NCBI GenBank assembly: GCA_015698285.1
Contig: CP048685.1
Span: forward strand, 2,852,001 to 2,916,000
DNA: 64,000 nt
Direction: 5' to 3'
Source of the DNA: Candidatus Nitronauta litoralis
Lineage (GTDB): Bacteria > Nitrospinota > Nitrospinia > Nitrospinales > Nitrospinaceae
Shown: piece by piece, positions 37,675 through 46,780 of the stretch
Position numbering within the stretch: the stretch's first letter is position 1
Layout: every line of letters starts with the position of its first letter
Translations under genes and position numbers: made by a program
Notes under the pieces: generated by a model
What the model was told of the DNA's origin: nothing
Database searches by the model: none
What the model saw: the letters and a program-made list of their open reading frames with translations, nothing else

Positions 37675-37884
37675 TTATTTAAGGTATTTTCTTTTATTAT
37701 CTGTTGAGTAAAACCCGGGACCATATAAATGAAAATTTGTACCGGTGATGATTTTCTTAACCTTTCCCCCGCCGCCGTGTTTGCAGGTTTCCGGGTCACA
37801 CATTTCCAATGGTGGGTCGCTGGGTTTTTGAAGTGCTTCGAATGTTTCCTTACATTTTTCACATTCGTATTCATAAAATGGCAT
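37675..37884 (-). CDS. FmdB-type zinc-ribbon protein
   Basis: 69 residues starting MPFYEYECEKCKETFEALQ. A zinc ribbon is formed by CEKC and a second pair (CDPETC), followed by a basic tail. This is the FmdB/CxxC_CxxC_SSSS regulatory-protein family start. Lies 43 bp upstream of the PTPS gene. Function of the family is poorly defined. Confidence 0.82.
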   Translation of the reverse strand: MPFYEYECEKCKETFEALQKPSDPPLEMCDPETCKHGGGGKVKKIITGTNFHLYGPGFYSTDNKRKYLK

Positions 37885-37967
37885 GTTCTTGGCCTTTCTT
37901 ACATTCGACTCGACCGTTTGTCTTTATAGGGCAGGGCGGACAGGGGTGAGTCTGCTGTTTTCAACAG

Positions 37968-38435
37968 TCAGGTTTTTCGTTGACCATCCTGATCCCTGAA
38001 CAGGTCGAGAGTCTTTGGGATATTCTTTTTAATGTCTTCCAGTTTGTAAATCGTAGGTGGAAGTGTCAGTCCATATTGCTGCTCGTAGATTCCCACCAAA
38101 ATGCCCTTTTTAGCTGCCAGAATTTGCAGGATGATGAACTTTTTTATTCCATGCTTTTCCTGAACTTCCAGTGGCATCATTTTGGTCATGTTTTCTTTCT
38201 TTTCACCAAAACGCATGACTGCATTGCCAGAGGCTACAGGGATAAAATCCAAGGTCCCTATGAATTCTTCAAGTTCCCTGGATGCAGCTCCCTTTGGAAA
38301 AATAAGGAGGCCGTAATTTTCGGGATTTTTGAATAGGTGGTATTCAGTTTTTTCCTCAACGGCAAAAGCTGCTGAACTGAAGCCTGCGATTAAAAGAAAA
38401 AGAAAGAACTTTAAAACAAAATTTGAAGTTTTCAT
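37968..38435 (-). CDS. Exported protein of unknown function
   Basis: 155 residues. Signal peptide at 1-25 (FVLKFFLFLLIAGFSSAAFA). The mature ~130 residues are soluble with alternating beta/alpha character and Lys-rich (FGEKKENMTKMMPLEVQEKH). I recognise no family. It lies between ndk (33 bp) and the FmdB gene (83 bp), all on the minus strand. Confidence 0.7.
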   Translation of the reverse strand: MKTSNFVLKFFLFLLIAGFSSAAFAVEEKTEYHLFKNPENYGLLIFPKGAASRELEEFIGTLDFIPVASGNAVMRFGEKKENMTKMMPLEVQEKHGIKKFIILQILAAKKGILVGIYEQQYGLTLPPTIYKLEDIKKNIPKTLDLFRDQDGQRKT

Positions 38436-38468
38436 GGAAGTGTCCTCAAAAGTAGAGATACTCCCAGT

Positions 38469-38885
38469 TTATCGTAGGATTTCAGTTTGGCTAAAGAAAT
38501 ATGATATTTCAAAAGCTGCATTTTCAGCCGAATCGGACCCGTGAACCGAGTTTTTTTCGATATCAACGGCAAAATCCTTTCGAATGGTACCTTCAGCCGC
38601 GTCTTTGGGGTTGGTAGCTCCCATCAGGTCACGCCACTTTTTGATGGCCCCTTCTGCTTCAAGGACAAGTAAGGTGACAGGCCCGGAAGCCATGAAGGTT
38701 GTGAGGTCCTTGAAAAACGGGCGTTCCTTATGGACGTAATAAAATCCTTCAGCAACGGACTGGGTAAGCCGGGCTCTTTTCATCGCAGCGATTTTGAACC
38801 CGTTGGATTCAATCCGTTCGAGAATTTTTCCATTGAGGTTACGTTCTACGGCATCAGGTTTGATAATAGCGAAGGTGAGTTCCAT
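38469..38885 (-). CDS. ndk: Nucleoside diphosphate kinase
   Basis: 138 residues, the usual length. [13 protein letters not shown] at the start; the phosphohistidine motif is NSVHGSDS near residue 115-122. It equilibrates NTP pools. Downstream of the oxidoreductase terminator and separately transcribed from it. The reading is unambiguous. Confidence 0.97.
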   Translation of the reverse strand: MELTFAIIKPDAVERNLNGKILERIESNGFKIAAMKRARLTQSVAEGFYYVHKERPFFKDLTTFMASGPVTLLVLEAEGAIKKWRDLMGATNPKDAAEGTIRKDFAVDIEKNSVHGSDSAENAAFEISYFFSQTEILR

Positions 38886-38929
38886 AGTGTTGAATTGAAT
38901 CCTTTTGATAGGTGGTTTCTAAAACAAAA

Positions 38930-38963
38930 AAAAGGCATTTGGGCTTGTGCCCAAATGCCTTTT
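38930..38963 (-). terminator. Rho-independent terminator of the 2-oxoacid oxidoreductase operon
   Basis: A perfect 15-bp stem (left arm 38930-38944, right arm 38949-38963) with a 4-base loop. On the minus strand the stem is followed by a run of seven T. It lies just after the stop of the ferredoxin-like subunit gene and before ndk. The plus strand also ends in T, so it could work in both directions. Confidence 0.9.
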
Positions 38964-38976
38964 TAAAAGATCGTGC

Positions 38977-39240
38977 TCAGCGGATGACAACTCCGACTTT
39001 TTTAATAACAAACTTGTCGCTAAGATCATTGATCCATTTCATTTCAATGGCATTGTTCTTGGCAACATCCCGACAAATGTAAACGCATATTTCGCAGGAC
39101 TTGCAACGGTCCACGGATACATAAGCGGATTTGTCTTCCTCGCTGTAATTGATACAGTTTGCTTCGGGGCAATACTGGGTACACAGGTGACAGTTGGTCG
39201 CCCCACAAATCTCTTTATTTACGTCTGCAATGTAGTACAT
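38977..39240 (-). CDS. 2-oxoacid:ferredoxin oxidoreductase, ferredoxin-like (delta) subunit
   Basis: 87 residues. Two cysteine clusters (CGATNCHLCTQYCPEANC and CKSCEICVYIC) fit two [4Fe-4S] sites, though the first is not the plain CxxCxxCxxxC. It would carry electrons between ferredoxin and the TPP subunit. Last gene of the alpha-beta-gamma-delta run, directly before the terminator at 38930-38963. Confidence 0.9.
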   Translation of the reverse strand: MYYIADVNKEICGATNCHLCTQYCPEANCINYSEEDKSAYVSVDRCKSCEICVYICRDVAKNNAIEMKWINDLSDKFVIKKVGVVIR

Positions 39241-39261
39241 GGTTACTCCAGTTAAGAGAGA

Positions 39262-39975
39262 TTACACCAGAACGGGTTTTCCGTCGACTGAGTCTTTTTG
39301 AGCGCCCCATTTATGGTCTACGGCATACTGGTAGGATGCTTTAATGGTTTTAAAATTCGCTTCGAGCAATTTCTGCTTCTTGGCAAATTTCTTTTCAATA
39401 ACGGAGTCGAGAGCAGCCGTACCACCGGATACCACGATTCCCTTACCGATAAAGCGATCCTGTACAGAGGCTTCCAATGACTTCATGTCAGGCATTCCAA
39501 AAATGGCAGCCATGGCACCACACATGGCCATGTTGGTTGCTAGTTCAGTTCCGGCGACCTCATTGGCCATTTCAGTTGCAGGCAGGTAATAAATATTGGC
39601 TTCTTTCTCTTCCAACTCACGCTGTTCATCCGCTACAAATGGAAGGGGCTTGTTGTTGTTGATGAGAATTTCACCACCCTGCTTCAACCCGGTGTAAAAA
39701 GGCATCGTATAAGATTTACCCAAGGTGATGACCTGTGCGCTGAAAATCATCAGAACATTGGGATAAACGATTTCCCCGATCTCATAGATTTCGTTATTTG
39801 AGATGCGGACATAACTTTCAACCGGAGCGTTCCTTTTTTCAGACCCGAAAAATGGGACCAGTGAACTGTGTCCTCCGGAGATAACTACCGCATTACTGAT
39901 GATGTGGGATGCGGTAACAACTCCCTGACCACCGAGACCGGCCATTCGGACGTTATAACGTTTAACTTGTGACAT
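39262..39975 (-). CDS. 2-oxoacid:ferredoxin oxidoreductase, gamma subunit
   Basis: 237 residues. GLGGQGVVTASHIISNA at the N-terminus and NAPVESYVRIS are typical of the gamma domain of 2-oxoacid:acceptor oxidoreductases, which contacts CoA and the thiamine site. Lies 18 bp after beta and 21 bp before delta. Confidence 0.92.
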   Translation of the reverse strand: MSQVKRYNVRMAGLGGQGVVTASHIISNAVVISGGHSSLVPFFGSEKRNAPVESYVRISNNEIYEIGEIVYPNVLMIFSAQVITLGKSYTMPFYTGLKQGGEILINNNKPLPFVADEQRELEEKEANIYYLPATEMANEVAGTELATNMAMCGAMAAIFGMPDMKSLEASVQDRFIGKGIVVSGGTAALDSVIEKKFAKKQKLLEANFKTIKASYQYAVDHKWGAQKDSVDGKPVLV

Positions 39976-39993
39976 GAAAAAATGCCTCCTTGT

Positions 39994-40863
39994 TTAAGCC
40001 TTGGCTTTTTGTTTCGCTTCTTTTTCAATACGGGTGATATATTCCTTGGCTTCATCGGTCATTTCTTCATGGAACCCATAACGCTCTTTTTCAATATCAA
40101 AAGCGTCCTGCATGACTTCAGGAGTTGGAATAGCGTACTCGATATTACAGGAAGTGTAGGCCTGAATGTAAGTCGGCCCGATCTCGCGAGCGATCAGGAT
40201 TGCCCGGCGGACAGTGCGAACTACACGAGCTGGGTTGGTTGGAGCGATACGTGCAATGTAAGCACAACCGGCTGTTCGAGCCAGGCCCAATGCATCAATT
40301 TTCTCAACAACCTTGCCACGTGGAGCCATCTTCAATACAGCACCTTGCATGGTCATACCACTTTCCTGCCCACCAGTATTGCCGTAAACTTCGTTGTCCA
40401 GCATGATGGTCGTGAATCTTTCTTTCCGGAACCAGCTATGCATCAATCCCTGGAACCCGATATCGATGAGTCCACCGTCACCCGCCATCACGACAACGTC
40501 CTTGGCCTGATTGGGGAAACGAAGTTCCAGTCCGCGCTTCAGGCCTGATGCTACCGAGTTGGTATCACCATAATTGCCATAAATAAACGGGATATTAGCC
40601 TGACTGATAGCCAAACGTCCACACCCGGCGGTTCCTACATTAATAGTGTGCTCAGGATTGGGCAGTGCGATCATGACCAGACGAATGAACAGGGTCATTG
40701 CACAGCCTGCGCACATGGGATGTTCTTCAATCAATTCTTTAAATTTGCCCATTTCGGTCACCTTGACATCGCGACCGTACTGTCCATGCTCGATCAGATC
40801 TCTGTACTCAATTGGGAGAATGTCTTCATAACCGGGGGAAGGACGAATGGTTTCAAATGACAT
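39994..40863 (-). CDS. 2-oxoacid:ferredoxin oxidoreductase, beta (TPP-binding) subunit
   Basis: 289 residues. The thiamine-pyrophosphate motif is AGDGGLIDIGFQGLMHS followed by DNEVYGNTGGQ. Cys residues MCAGCAM and AGCGRL are near the N-terminus. The GDG...N spacing and family length fit. It should catalyse reversible decarboxylation or carboxylation of a 2-oxoacid with ferredoxin. Followed by gamma after an 18-bp gap. Confidence 0.94.
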   Translation of the reverse strand: MSFETIRPSPGYEDILPIEYRDLIEHGQYGRDVKVTEMGKFKELIEEHPMCAGCAMTLFIRLVMIALPNPEHTINVGTAGCGRLAISQANIPFIYGNYGDTNSVASGLKRGLELRFPNQAKDVVVMAGDGGLIDIGFQGLMHSWFRKERFTTIMLDNEVYGNTGGQESGMTMQGAVLKMAPRGKVVEKIDALGLARTAGCAYIARIAPTNPARVVRTVRRAILIAREIGPTYIQAYTSCNIEYAIPTPEVMQDAFDIEKERYGFHEEMTDEAKEYITRIEKEAKQKAKA

Positions 40864-40980
40864 GGGATATTCCCTTTCTATATGTTTAACTGGATTTATT
40901 AAAATTTATGGAAGCCACCACATTCATGACTTCTGGAATCTACTAAGAAACAGGCCCGGTTATTTTCGAGCCTGACGGTA

Positions 40981-42201
40981 TTAGACTTTTTCGCCAGCTG
41001 CTTTACGGGTTTCTTTCAGCCAGTCCAGCAGCATTTCAGTTGGCATGGTCATTCCACCATAAACACGAGGACCGCCAATGATGTCTGCTTTAATATTGCC
41101 ATACATGGTAGAGCAGAGTTCTTTGTGAAACCAGCCAGCCTGATTGAATTCTGGAACCAGAATTCGCTTGCAGTTCTTAAGAGCTGCAATGAGTTCGTTT
41201 TTAGGCCATGGCCGTGTGGTCTTGACTTTAACCAGCCCGACCTTGCGGCCTTTTTCTTCTTCCTGGCGAACCGCTTCACGTGCCTGGGAAACCGCTGATC
41301 CTGAGGAAACAAAGAACTCTTCTGCATCAGGGTTGACCACTTCAACCAGATCGCCGATATACCTGCGCCAGTATTTGGCTGAGCGCTCAACTGCTGCGAA
41401 TACTTCCTGTTGCCAGGAAGCGTGCATGTGGTAGCTGATGAAGTTACTTTTCTGAATAGGAGCGTCACGCGAGATGCGCGCCGGAGGATTTTCGTTGTCC
41501 ATTGCCGGGACAGCGGAACGCCAGCCATCGCGTGGTGGAATTTTATATTTCTCGTCAAAGAGCTTTACGTTGCCGCGAGCGTGGGTTACGAAGAACCCGT
41601 CCACGGAAACAACAGCAGGAAGTGTTACGTCAACCTCTTCTGAAACGAGGAACGCTGCAATCGAGTAATCAAAGAAGTCCTGTTGGTTTTCGGCATGTGC
41701 GTGCAGGATACCGGTGTTCAGCAGGAAAGAAATTTCAATGTTATCCGGTTGAATCGCGAGTGGGGTGTTGATGACGCGACACATATTAAGCAGGACAAGC
41801 GGGGTGCGTGCACCAGGCCAGGAGGAGATCGCTTCCAGGCCACGCATCAGGCCAGGGCCGGATGTTGCCGTGAGTGAACGAACACCTGCACGTGAGGACC
41901 CACCCAATGCGGACATAACCCCAATTTCCTCTTCACCGCGATAGTATTCCTTGATAAAGCCTTCATCATAAAGGTAACCACACTGCTGCATGGTTTCTGA
42001 CTGCGGGGTGATCGGGTAGGAAATGGCAATGTCAACGTTGCTCCTTCGAATAGCTTCACGGGCGGCTTCTGAGCCGGTGATAAAAATCTGCTCCCGAGGA
42101 GCTTCATGAAAAAGCCATTCCGGGTCTTTTACTTCCTGTAAATCACCTGCGGGAACCCAGTCAGCGGGTTTTCCGGCTACTTGCGCTGTCGTATTGGACA
42201 T
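40981..42201 (-). CDS. 2-oxoacid:ferredoxin oxidoreductase, alpha subunit
   Basis: About 406 residues from ATG 42201. SYPITPQSETMQQ is the conserved pyrimidine-binding segment, and EEEIGVMSALGGSSRAG and TATSGPGLMRGLEAIS follow. The alpha/beta/gamma/delta set as separate genes resembles the enzymes of reductive-TCA bacteria. 2-oxoglutarate or pyruvate as substrate cannot be told by eye; nearby sucCD favours 2-oxoglutarate. A GTG two codons upstream is open too, but the GAGGAG at 42207-42212 is placed for this ATG. First gene of the operon. Confidence 0.93.
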   Translation of the reverse strand: MSNTTAQVAGKPADWVPAGDLQEVKDPEWLFHEAPREQIFITGSEAAREAIRRSNVDIAISYPITPQSETMQQCGYLYDEGFIKEYYRGEEEIGVMSALGGSSRAGVRSLTATSGPGLMRGLEAISSWPGARTPLVLLNMCRVINTPLAIQPDNIEISFLLNTGILHAHAENQQDFFDYSIAAFLVSEEVDVTLPAVVSVDGFFVTHARGNVKLFDEKYKIPPRDGWRSAVPAMDNENPPARISRDAPIQKSNFISYHMHASWQQEVFAAVERSAKYWRRYIGDLVEVVNPDAEEFFVSSGSAVSQAREAVRQEEEKGRKVGLVKVKTTRPWPKNELIAALKNCKRILVPEFNQAGWFHKELCSTMYGNIKADIIGGPRVYGGMTMPTEMLLDWLKETRKAAGEKV

Positions 42202-42206
42202 GTCCA

Positions 42207-42212
42207 CTCCTC
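42207..42212 (-). promoter_or_regulatory. Ribosome-binding site that fixes the alpha-subunit start
   Basis: GAGGAG on the minus strand lies 5 bases before the ATG at 42199-42201 and overlaps the competing GTG codon at 42205-42207. This argues for translation from the ATG. Confidence 0.7.
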
Positions 42213-42584
42213 ATGTTCTTGGATGTCTATCGTATTTATTTCAATTCACTAACTGTGAAATTCTAAATAGATTTCACGCAAACCGGGCTATTTTGCCCCG
42301 GTCAGCGATTTCAGCCCCTAAAATTACCATGTTTGTCAGGGCATTACAAACAATTTGAACCTTGGATTTGAAAATTTTAGTAATGAATTCAACATTCCGC
42401 TGGTCGCATTAATAATTCTGGTTTTTTATTTTCAATTCTATATTCAAGTCATTGATTTGAATGGGGTTAAGTTGTCTTTCCTTTTTTGTGAATGTTTTCG
42501 GGGCTCGTTGAGTTTTTTATGATTTGGCAGTTTTCGCAGAGAAAACTAAGGAGTGGGGTGGAAATCCGTTCTTTTAAAACCACC
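42213..42584. other. Intergenic region upstream of the oxidoreductase operon
   Basis: About 370 AT-rich bases with no gene. A GC-rich inverted repeat around 42286-42304 (accgggc ... gccccggt) could fold into a short stem. It should contain the operon promoter, but I cannot place convincing hexamers. Confidence 0.5.
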
Positions 42585-42884
42585 TTAGCTTTGCTGGATT
42601 TGCTTGAAATGGTCAAATGCGTTTTGAAGAAATTCGTTCATGGCCTTGTCATTCCTCAAGCTCAGTGTCTTTTTTGCCAGATCGGTTGTATGGCACAGGT
42701 CATATTGCACGGTCGTGTCGTTTTTATATTTTATGACATCGACCTCCCAATTAATATGGGCGACATCTTCCTGCGGGCGACTGACGCAAGCTACTCCGTA
42801 TTTGCCTACTCTATATAAAAATTGAACCCCGCCATGGCCGCTGGGCTCTGCCCGGCTTAAAATTAAGTTATCCTGAATCAGCAT
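42585..42884 (-). CDS. Small protein of unknown function upstream of the oxidoreductase operon
   Basis: 99 residues (starts MLIQDNLILSRAEPSGHGG). A good AGGAG lies about 10 bases before the ATG. No signal peptide or TM. Central VSRPQEDVAHINWEVDVIKY, then a helical C-terminus (MNEFLQNAFDHFKQI). No family recognised. It is the nearest minus-strand gene upstream of the four-subunit oxidoreductase, which in some reductive-TCA bacteria has a fifth small subunit; that link is a guess. Confidence 0.62.
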   Translation of the reverse strand: MLIQDNLILSRAEPSGHGGVQFLYRVGKYGVACVSRPQEDVAHINWEVDVIKYKNDTTVQYDLCHTTDLAKKTLSLRNDKAMNEFLQNAFDHFKQIQQS

Positions 42885-43037
42885 GCTTTAATGCTCCTGA
42901 AGGTTATTGTCTGCGCTCAAAATATTGTTCCGGGTTGTGGTGTCGGCTCAAATTCCTTATTATTTGGACAGCGTAATGAACCATAAGGTTCAAAAAATTT
43001 GCAACTATTATCCACATTTTGCCTCTAATTTTTAACT

Positions 43038-43325
43038 ATGGAACCTTTAGAGTTAAACGACCCAGCAAAAATACAGGAGTTTCTGGCTAAAATCAGCTTG
43101 GAGGGGCAGGGGTTTACCTCGGATGCTCTTTTAGGCGATGTCTTCGAGGCCGGCCTGGATTGGCCGGATTTTCTCAAGGCGGAAGGCGAGGACCCCGGTG
43201 CCTTCTACGATGGAAAATCACCTGCGTGGGCCAAGTACCATGTGCGCCAGGGCAAACGGGTGTTCATGGTTTATGGGGGTGCCGATGGAAAACCCAGGCG
43301 CACCCACTTCTCAGAAACTCCATGA
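43038..43325 (+). CDS. Small hypothetical protein
   Basis: 95 residues, acidic. Begins MEPLELNDPAKIQEFLAKIS; contains LDWPDFLKAEGEDPGAFYDG and a C-terminal beta-hairpin-like RVFMVYGGADGKPRRTHF. No membrane segment or signal. No clear ribosome-binding site before the ATG. Followed 56 bp later by the DUF1841 gene on the same strand. Function unknown. Confidence 0.55.
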   Translation: MEPLELNDPAKIQEFLAKISLEGQGFTSDALLGDVFEAGLDWPDFLKAEGEDPGAFYDGKSPAWAKYHVRQGKRVFMVYGGADGKPRRTHFSETP

Positions 43326-43381
43326 TGAAATAATTCTAGCGCCTTGATTTCAAAGGTGTTTTTAACTGAAAGTAATTTGAC

Positions 43382-43822
43382 ATGCAATTTGATAAGGAAA
43401 CCCAGCAACGTATCTTGCGCGTTGCCGGTCAGCGAATAGAAGGGCAGGACATTGACGAAATTGATGAGCGCATTGCTCATGTAATGGACCTGCATCCTGA
43501 ATACGAAGAAATCTGGAAGATGGGCGAAATGGCGGTCTATCCGCAGGAGATAGATGGCAAAGTGGTCAACCCGTTTGTTCATACTGTCTTACACGTGACC
43601 GTAGATAAGCAGATAGCAGACGAGACTCCAGACTTTGTCCTTGAAACATTCAACCGGCTGAAAAATGAAGGCGGTGAGGAGCATGAAATCCTGCATGCCA
43701 TCATTGGAGTTTATGCTGATATGTATTTTAAGAACTTCAGGCGGGGGGATACTTTCAGTAACCTGGACTACAAGGCTGAACTGGACCAACTGTACCTAAA
43801 TAAAGAAAAGCAGGAGGGTTAG
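43382..43822 (+). CDS. DUF1841 family protein
   Basis: 146 residues, soluble, acidic. Recognised by VNPFVHTVLHVTVDKQIADETP and the final HEILHAIIGVYADMYF. DUF1841 proteins are about this length and have no known function. The stop codon lies in the loop of the terminator hairpin at 43808-43834. Convergent with sucD. Confidence 0.82.
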   Translation: MQFDKETQQRILRVAGQRIEGQDIDEIDERIAHVMDLHPEYEEIWKMGEMAVYPQEIDGKVVNPFVHTVLHVTVDKQIADETPDFVLETFNRLKNEGGEEHEILHAIIGVYADMYFKNFRRGDTFSNLDYKAELDQLYLNKEKQEG

Positions 43823-43834
43823 GCCCTCCTGCTT
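43808..43834 (-). terminator. Terminator between the DUF1841 gene and sucCD
   Basis: An 11-bp perfect stem (43808-43818 with 43824-43834) and a 5-base loop holding the DUF1841 stop codon. On the minus strand it is followed by TTTTCTTTATTT, so it suits the sucCD transcript best. It also follows the plus-strand gene. Confidence 0.8.
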
Positions 43835-43865
43835 CAAGTGTTACTTTAGGTTTTATTTGGGGTTT

Positions 43866-44735
43866 TTAAAGAACTTTTGCAATGGTCGCGCCCATATCCG
43901 CAGGGCTCTTGACCACTTTAATGCCGCACTTTTTCATCACCTTCATCTTGCCTTCTGCTGTTCCCTGGCCACCGGAGATAATCGCTCCAGCATGACCCAT
44001 CCTTCGACCGGGAGGCGCGGTTTGCCCTGCGATGAATCCGACCACGGGCTTGGTGATGTTCTTTTTAATGAAGTAAGCCGCTTCGTCCTCAGCTGTCCCG
44101 CCAATTTCACCGATCATGCAGATCGCTTTGGTTGAGCGGTCCTTCTGGAACATTTTCAAAACATCAATATAGCGGGTGCCGATAATGGGGTCACCGCCGA
44201 TGCCGACACAGGTGGACTGCCCAATACCGCGTCCGGTGAGCTGGCTCACGCATTCGTAAGTCAAGGTTCCACTGCGGGAAATGATGCCCACGTTGCCTTT
44301 TTTGTGAATCCGGGCAGGCATGATGCCGATTTTGGCCTTGCCGGGGGAAATAACGCCCGGGCAGTTCGGCCCGATCAGCCTGGAATCCGAATTTTCAATA
44401 TAACGGTAGACATTGATCATGTCGTTGACCGGGATGCCCTCGGTGATGCAGATGATCAGCTCAACTCCTGCATCCGCCGCTTCCAGAATTGCATCGGCAG
44501 CGAAAGGCGGCGGTACGAAGATCATCGTGGCATTGGCCTTTTTCTTGTCGACCGCATCTTTCACTGTATTGAAAACAGGAACGCTGTCTAGGACGTTTTG
44601 TCCGCCTTTGCCGGGGGTCACTCCGCCCACAACATTGGTTCCGTATTTCATGCATTGCTCGGCATGGAACATGCCTTCACGCCCCGTAATACCCTGGACG
44701 ATCAACCGGGTTTTTTCATCGACTAGAATGCTCAT
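43866..44735 (-). CDS. sucD: Succinyl-CoA synthetase alpha subunit
   Basis: 289 residues. CoA-binding Rossmann start ([20 protein letters not shown]), [11 protein letters not shown], and the phosphohistidine motif [18 protein letters not shown] near the C-terminus. Converts succinate and CoA to succinyl-CoA, reversible. Overlaps sucC by 4 bp (ATGA). In a reductive TCA cycle it feeds 2-oxoglutarate synthase. Confidence 0.97.
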   Translation of the reverse strand: MSILVDEKTRLIVQGITGREGMFHAEQCMKYGTNVVGGVTPGKGGQNVLDSVPVFNTVKDAVDKKKANATMIFVPPPFAADAILEAADAGVELIICITEGIPVNDMINVYRYIENSDSRLIGPNCPGVISPGKAKIGIMPARIHKKGNVGIISRSGTLTYECVSQLTGRGIGQSTCVGIGGDPIIGTRYIDVLKMFQKDRSTKAICMIGEIGGTAEDEAAYFIKKNITKPVVGFIAGQTAPPGRRMGHAGAIISGGQGTAEGKMKVMKKCGIKVVKSPADMGATIAKVL

Positions 44736-45895
44736 TTTTTCAGTGCCTGTACCGCTTTTTTGGCAGCGTCTTTCATGCCTTCACCCATTGTGAAATCGAG
44801 GCCGGAGTTGTGCAGAATCTCCCGACCCTCTTCCTGGTTGGTGCCTTCCATACGCACCACAATAGGACAATCGACATTTAACTTTTTAGCTGCGGAAACC
44901 ACCCCGTTGGCCAGGATGTCGCACCGCAGAATGCCGCCAAGTATGTTGATAAAAATTACTTTGACTCGTGGGTCTGCATTGAGAATCCTGAAAGCATTCT
45001 CAATCATCTCCTCATCGGCTCCACCGCCGACATCGAGGAAATTGGCTGGTTCCCCGCCACTGTGCTTGATGATGTCCATCGTCGCCATGGCAAGTCCCGC
45101 ACCGTTGACCATGCAGCCGATGTTGCCATCAAGCTGGATGTAATTCAGGTGATGCTTGGATGCTTCAATTTCATTGGGATCTTCTTCGTCCAGATCACGA
45201 AACTCTTTGGTCTCGGGATGCCGGAACAGGGCGTTGTCTTCCACTTCGACCTTTGCGTCGAGAGCGATCAGTTTGTCGTCACCTGTCACCACCAGCGGAT
45301 TGATTTCCAGCATCGCCAGATCCTCTTCAATGAAACACTTGTAGAGGTTGATGAAAAATGGAATTGCTGCTTTAAGGGATGCTCCGCTGAGGCCCAGTGC
45401 GAACGCGATTTTCCGTGCCAGGTAAGGATGGACCCCGATGATCGGATCGACCTGTTCAATGATGATCTTTTCAGGGGTCTCTTCAGCAACTTCCTCGATC
45501 TCCATGCCGCCCGCCTGTGAAGCCATGATCATGACGCGGCTGGTCTGCCGGTCGAGCAACATACTGAAGTAGAGCTCGCGGGCGATGTCTGTGCCTTCTT
45601 CGATCCATACCTTTTTCACCAGGCGACCTTCCGGCCCGGTCTGGTGGGTTTTCAGCGTCATGCCGAGAATCTTCTTGGCGTGCTGTTCCGCTTCCTTGGG
45701 GCTTTTGGCGAGTTTTACACCGCCGCCCTTGCCGCGTCCACCAGCGTGAATCTGTGCCTTGACTACGGTGATTTTGGTGCCGACTTTGGTAGCCGCCTTG
45801 GCCGCATCCTTCGCATCGTGGATGAGAACGCCATTGGGAACCGGAACGCCGTATTTGCCTAACAGTTGTTTGCCCTGATACTCGTGAATTTTCAT
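44732..45895 (-). CDS. sucC: Succinyl-CoA synthetase beta subunit
   Basis: 387 residues. ATP-grasp start [38 protein letters not shown], then EINPLVVT and the C-terminal CoA-ligase part with [13 protein letters not shown] and GGILRCD. It binds nucleotide and completes the active site with SucD. First gene of the two-gene operon. Confidence 0.97.
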   Translation of the reverse strand: MKIHEYQGKQLLGKYGVPVPNGVLIHDAKDAAKAATKVGTKITVVKAQIHAGGRGKGGGVKLAKSPKEAEQHAKKILGMTLKTHQTGPEGRLVKKVWIEEGTDIARELYFSMLLDRQTSRVMIMASQAGGMEIEEVAEETPEKIIIEQVDPIIGVHPYLARKIAFALGLSGASLKAAIPFFINLYKCFIEEDLAMLEINPLVVTGDDKLIALDAKVEVEDNALFRHPETKEFRDLDEEDPNEIEASKHHLNYIQLDGNIGCMVNGAGLAMATMDIIKHSGGEPANFLDVGGGADEEMIENAFRILNADPRVKVIFINILGGILRCDILANGVVSAAKKLNVDCPIVVRMEGTNQEEGREILHNSGLDFTMGEGMKDAAKKAVQALKK

Positions 45896-46296
45896 AGGTG
45901 TGTTTTCAGTGGTTTTTGTCGTGAAATGGAAGGCCGATTTTTATCACATGCCACCCGGATTGTCAAAAAGTTTCCAGCCTGCGGTGGGGCAGATTGCAAA
46001 AGCGATTTCGAGCCTGAATTAACTCCTGCGCGGATTTCAGCAGACATCTCCCTGACCGTACACCAGTACCCTGCCGAAGGGGTGACAAAAAACCATAGCT
46101 TGTTTTTCTGAGTTTAACGTATTGAATAGAAGAACCTCGCCCTGGGCTTTAGTTTTTTGGGGAGTACAATATTCCCTCTTCTCCGAAGAGGGACGCGAAG
46201 CAGGGTGATTCTCCACTTGTAGTGAATATATGGATTTGCCTTCTTTTTATTGCTTTGTATGCCCAGGCTCCTTATGTCCGACTGTAAGTCGAAGCC
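45896..46296. other. Intergenic region upstream of sucC, entering the repeat array
   Basis: No credible gene. Around 46223-46250 there is a degenerate look-alike of the REP element (acttgtagt, then diverged). The rest shows nothing I recognise. Confidence 0.5.
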
Positions 46297-46365
46297 GATT
46301 TTCATGCAAACCAGTCCCTCATGGGAGCCGCAATGAAATTCCAAGTCCCAAAGTCGTACTATTAA
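46297..46365 (+). pseudogene. Remnant copy 1: 3' end of the zinc-ribbon gene
   Basis: The last 22 codons plus stop of a gene whose other copies are at 46441 and 46781 (encodes NQSLMGAAMKFQVPKSYY). The frame is stopped just upstream (a TAA three codons before), so nothing longer is encoded. It is followed by a spacer that also follows copy 2. Confidence 0.75.
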
Positions 46366-46417
46366 TGGAAGAAAACATTGGAGAGCGGTTTTGCGGAGGT
46401 TGTATAATTTTAACTTG

Positions 46418-46440
46418 TAGTCAAGTAAAGACTTGACCCC
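46418..46440 (+). repeat. REP palindrome 1
   Basis: Hairpin gtcaagt-aaag-acttgac with flanking TA and CCC; the same 23-base element occurs at 46753, and variants bracket the RAYT. Its CCC end abuts the truncated 5' end of copy 2. Confidence 0.85.
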
Positions 46441-46695
46441 TTTATCTGCAGGCAATGCAATCAAGTGCTTTATACCAGTCAGATGGAGAACGAAATGGAT
46501 CGGGCAACCAGGCGGGCAGACAAGATTCGAGAACGACTGGGATGGGAACCTGGAATATTGAACGGCAATGGATTAAAACCCAAAGGAATGCACTGGCGGA
46601 CTTTTGAGCGTTTATCCACCGAACACGATTTTTACGTGAACCAGTCCCTCATGGAAGCAGCTTTGAAATTCAAAATACCTATGACTTACTTTTAA
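46441..46695 (+). pseudogene. Remnant copy 2: 3' part of a zinc-ribbon mobile-gene family
   Basis: The frame is open from the REP edge to a TAA. It starts with the second zinc knuckle CRQC, then LYTSQMENEMDRATRRADKI, LGWEPGILNGNG, KPKGMHWRTFERLSTEHD and QSLMEAALKF. I recall proteins with this C-terminal pattern preceded by a zinc ribbon; here the first CxxC is gone, cut at the REP. A 76-residue product from GTG 46465 is possible, but a functional protein is unlikely. Confidence 0.72.
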
Positions 46696-46752
46696 GGATA
46701 GAAAGAGAATAATGGAGAATGGTTTTCTGGAGGAGTGTGTTTTTTCAACTTG

Positions 46753-46775
46753 TAGTCAAGTAAAGACTTGACCCC
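46753..46775 (+). repeat. REP palindrome 2
   Basis: Identical in all 23 bases to REP 1 at 46418-46440, and 335 bp further on. It abuts the truncated 5' end of copy 3. The preceding ~45 bases (GGAGAATGG...CAACTTG) resemble those before REP 1. Confidence 0.85.
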
Positions 46776-46780
46776 TTTAC

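Noticed and set aside
40981-42201. Firm call of pyruvate rather than 2-oxoglutarate:ferredoxin oxidoreductase
   Set aside because: Motifs visible here are common to both; only neighbouring sucCD favours 2-oxoglutarate.
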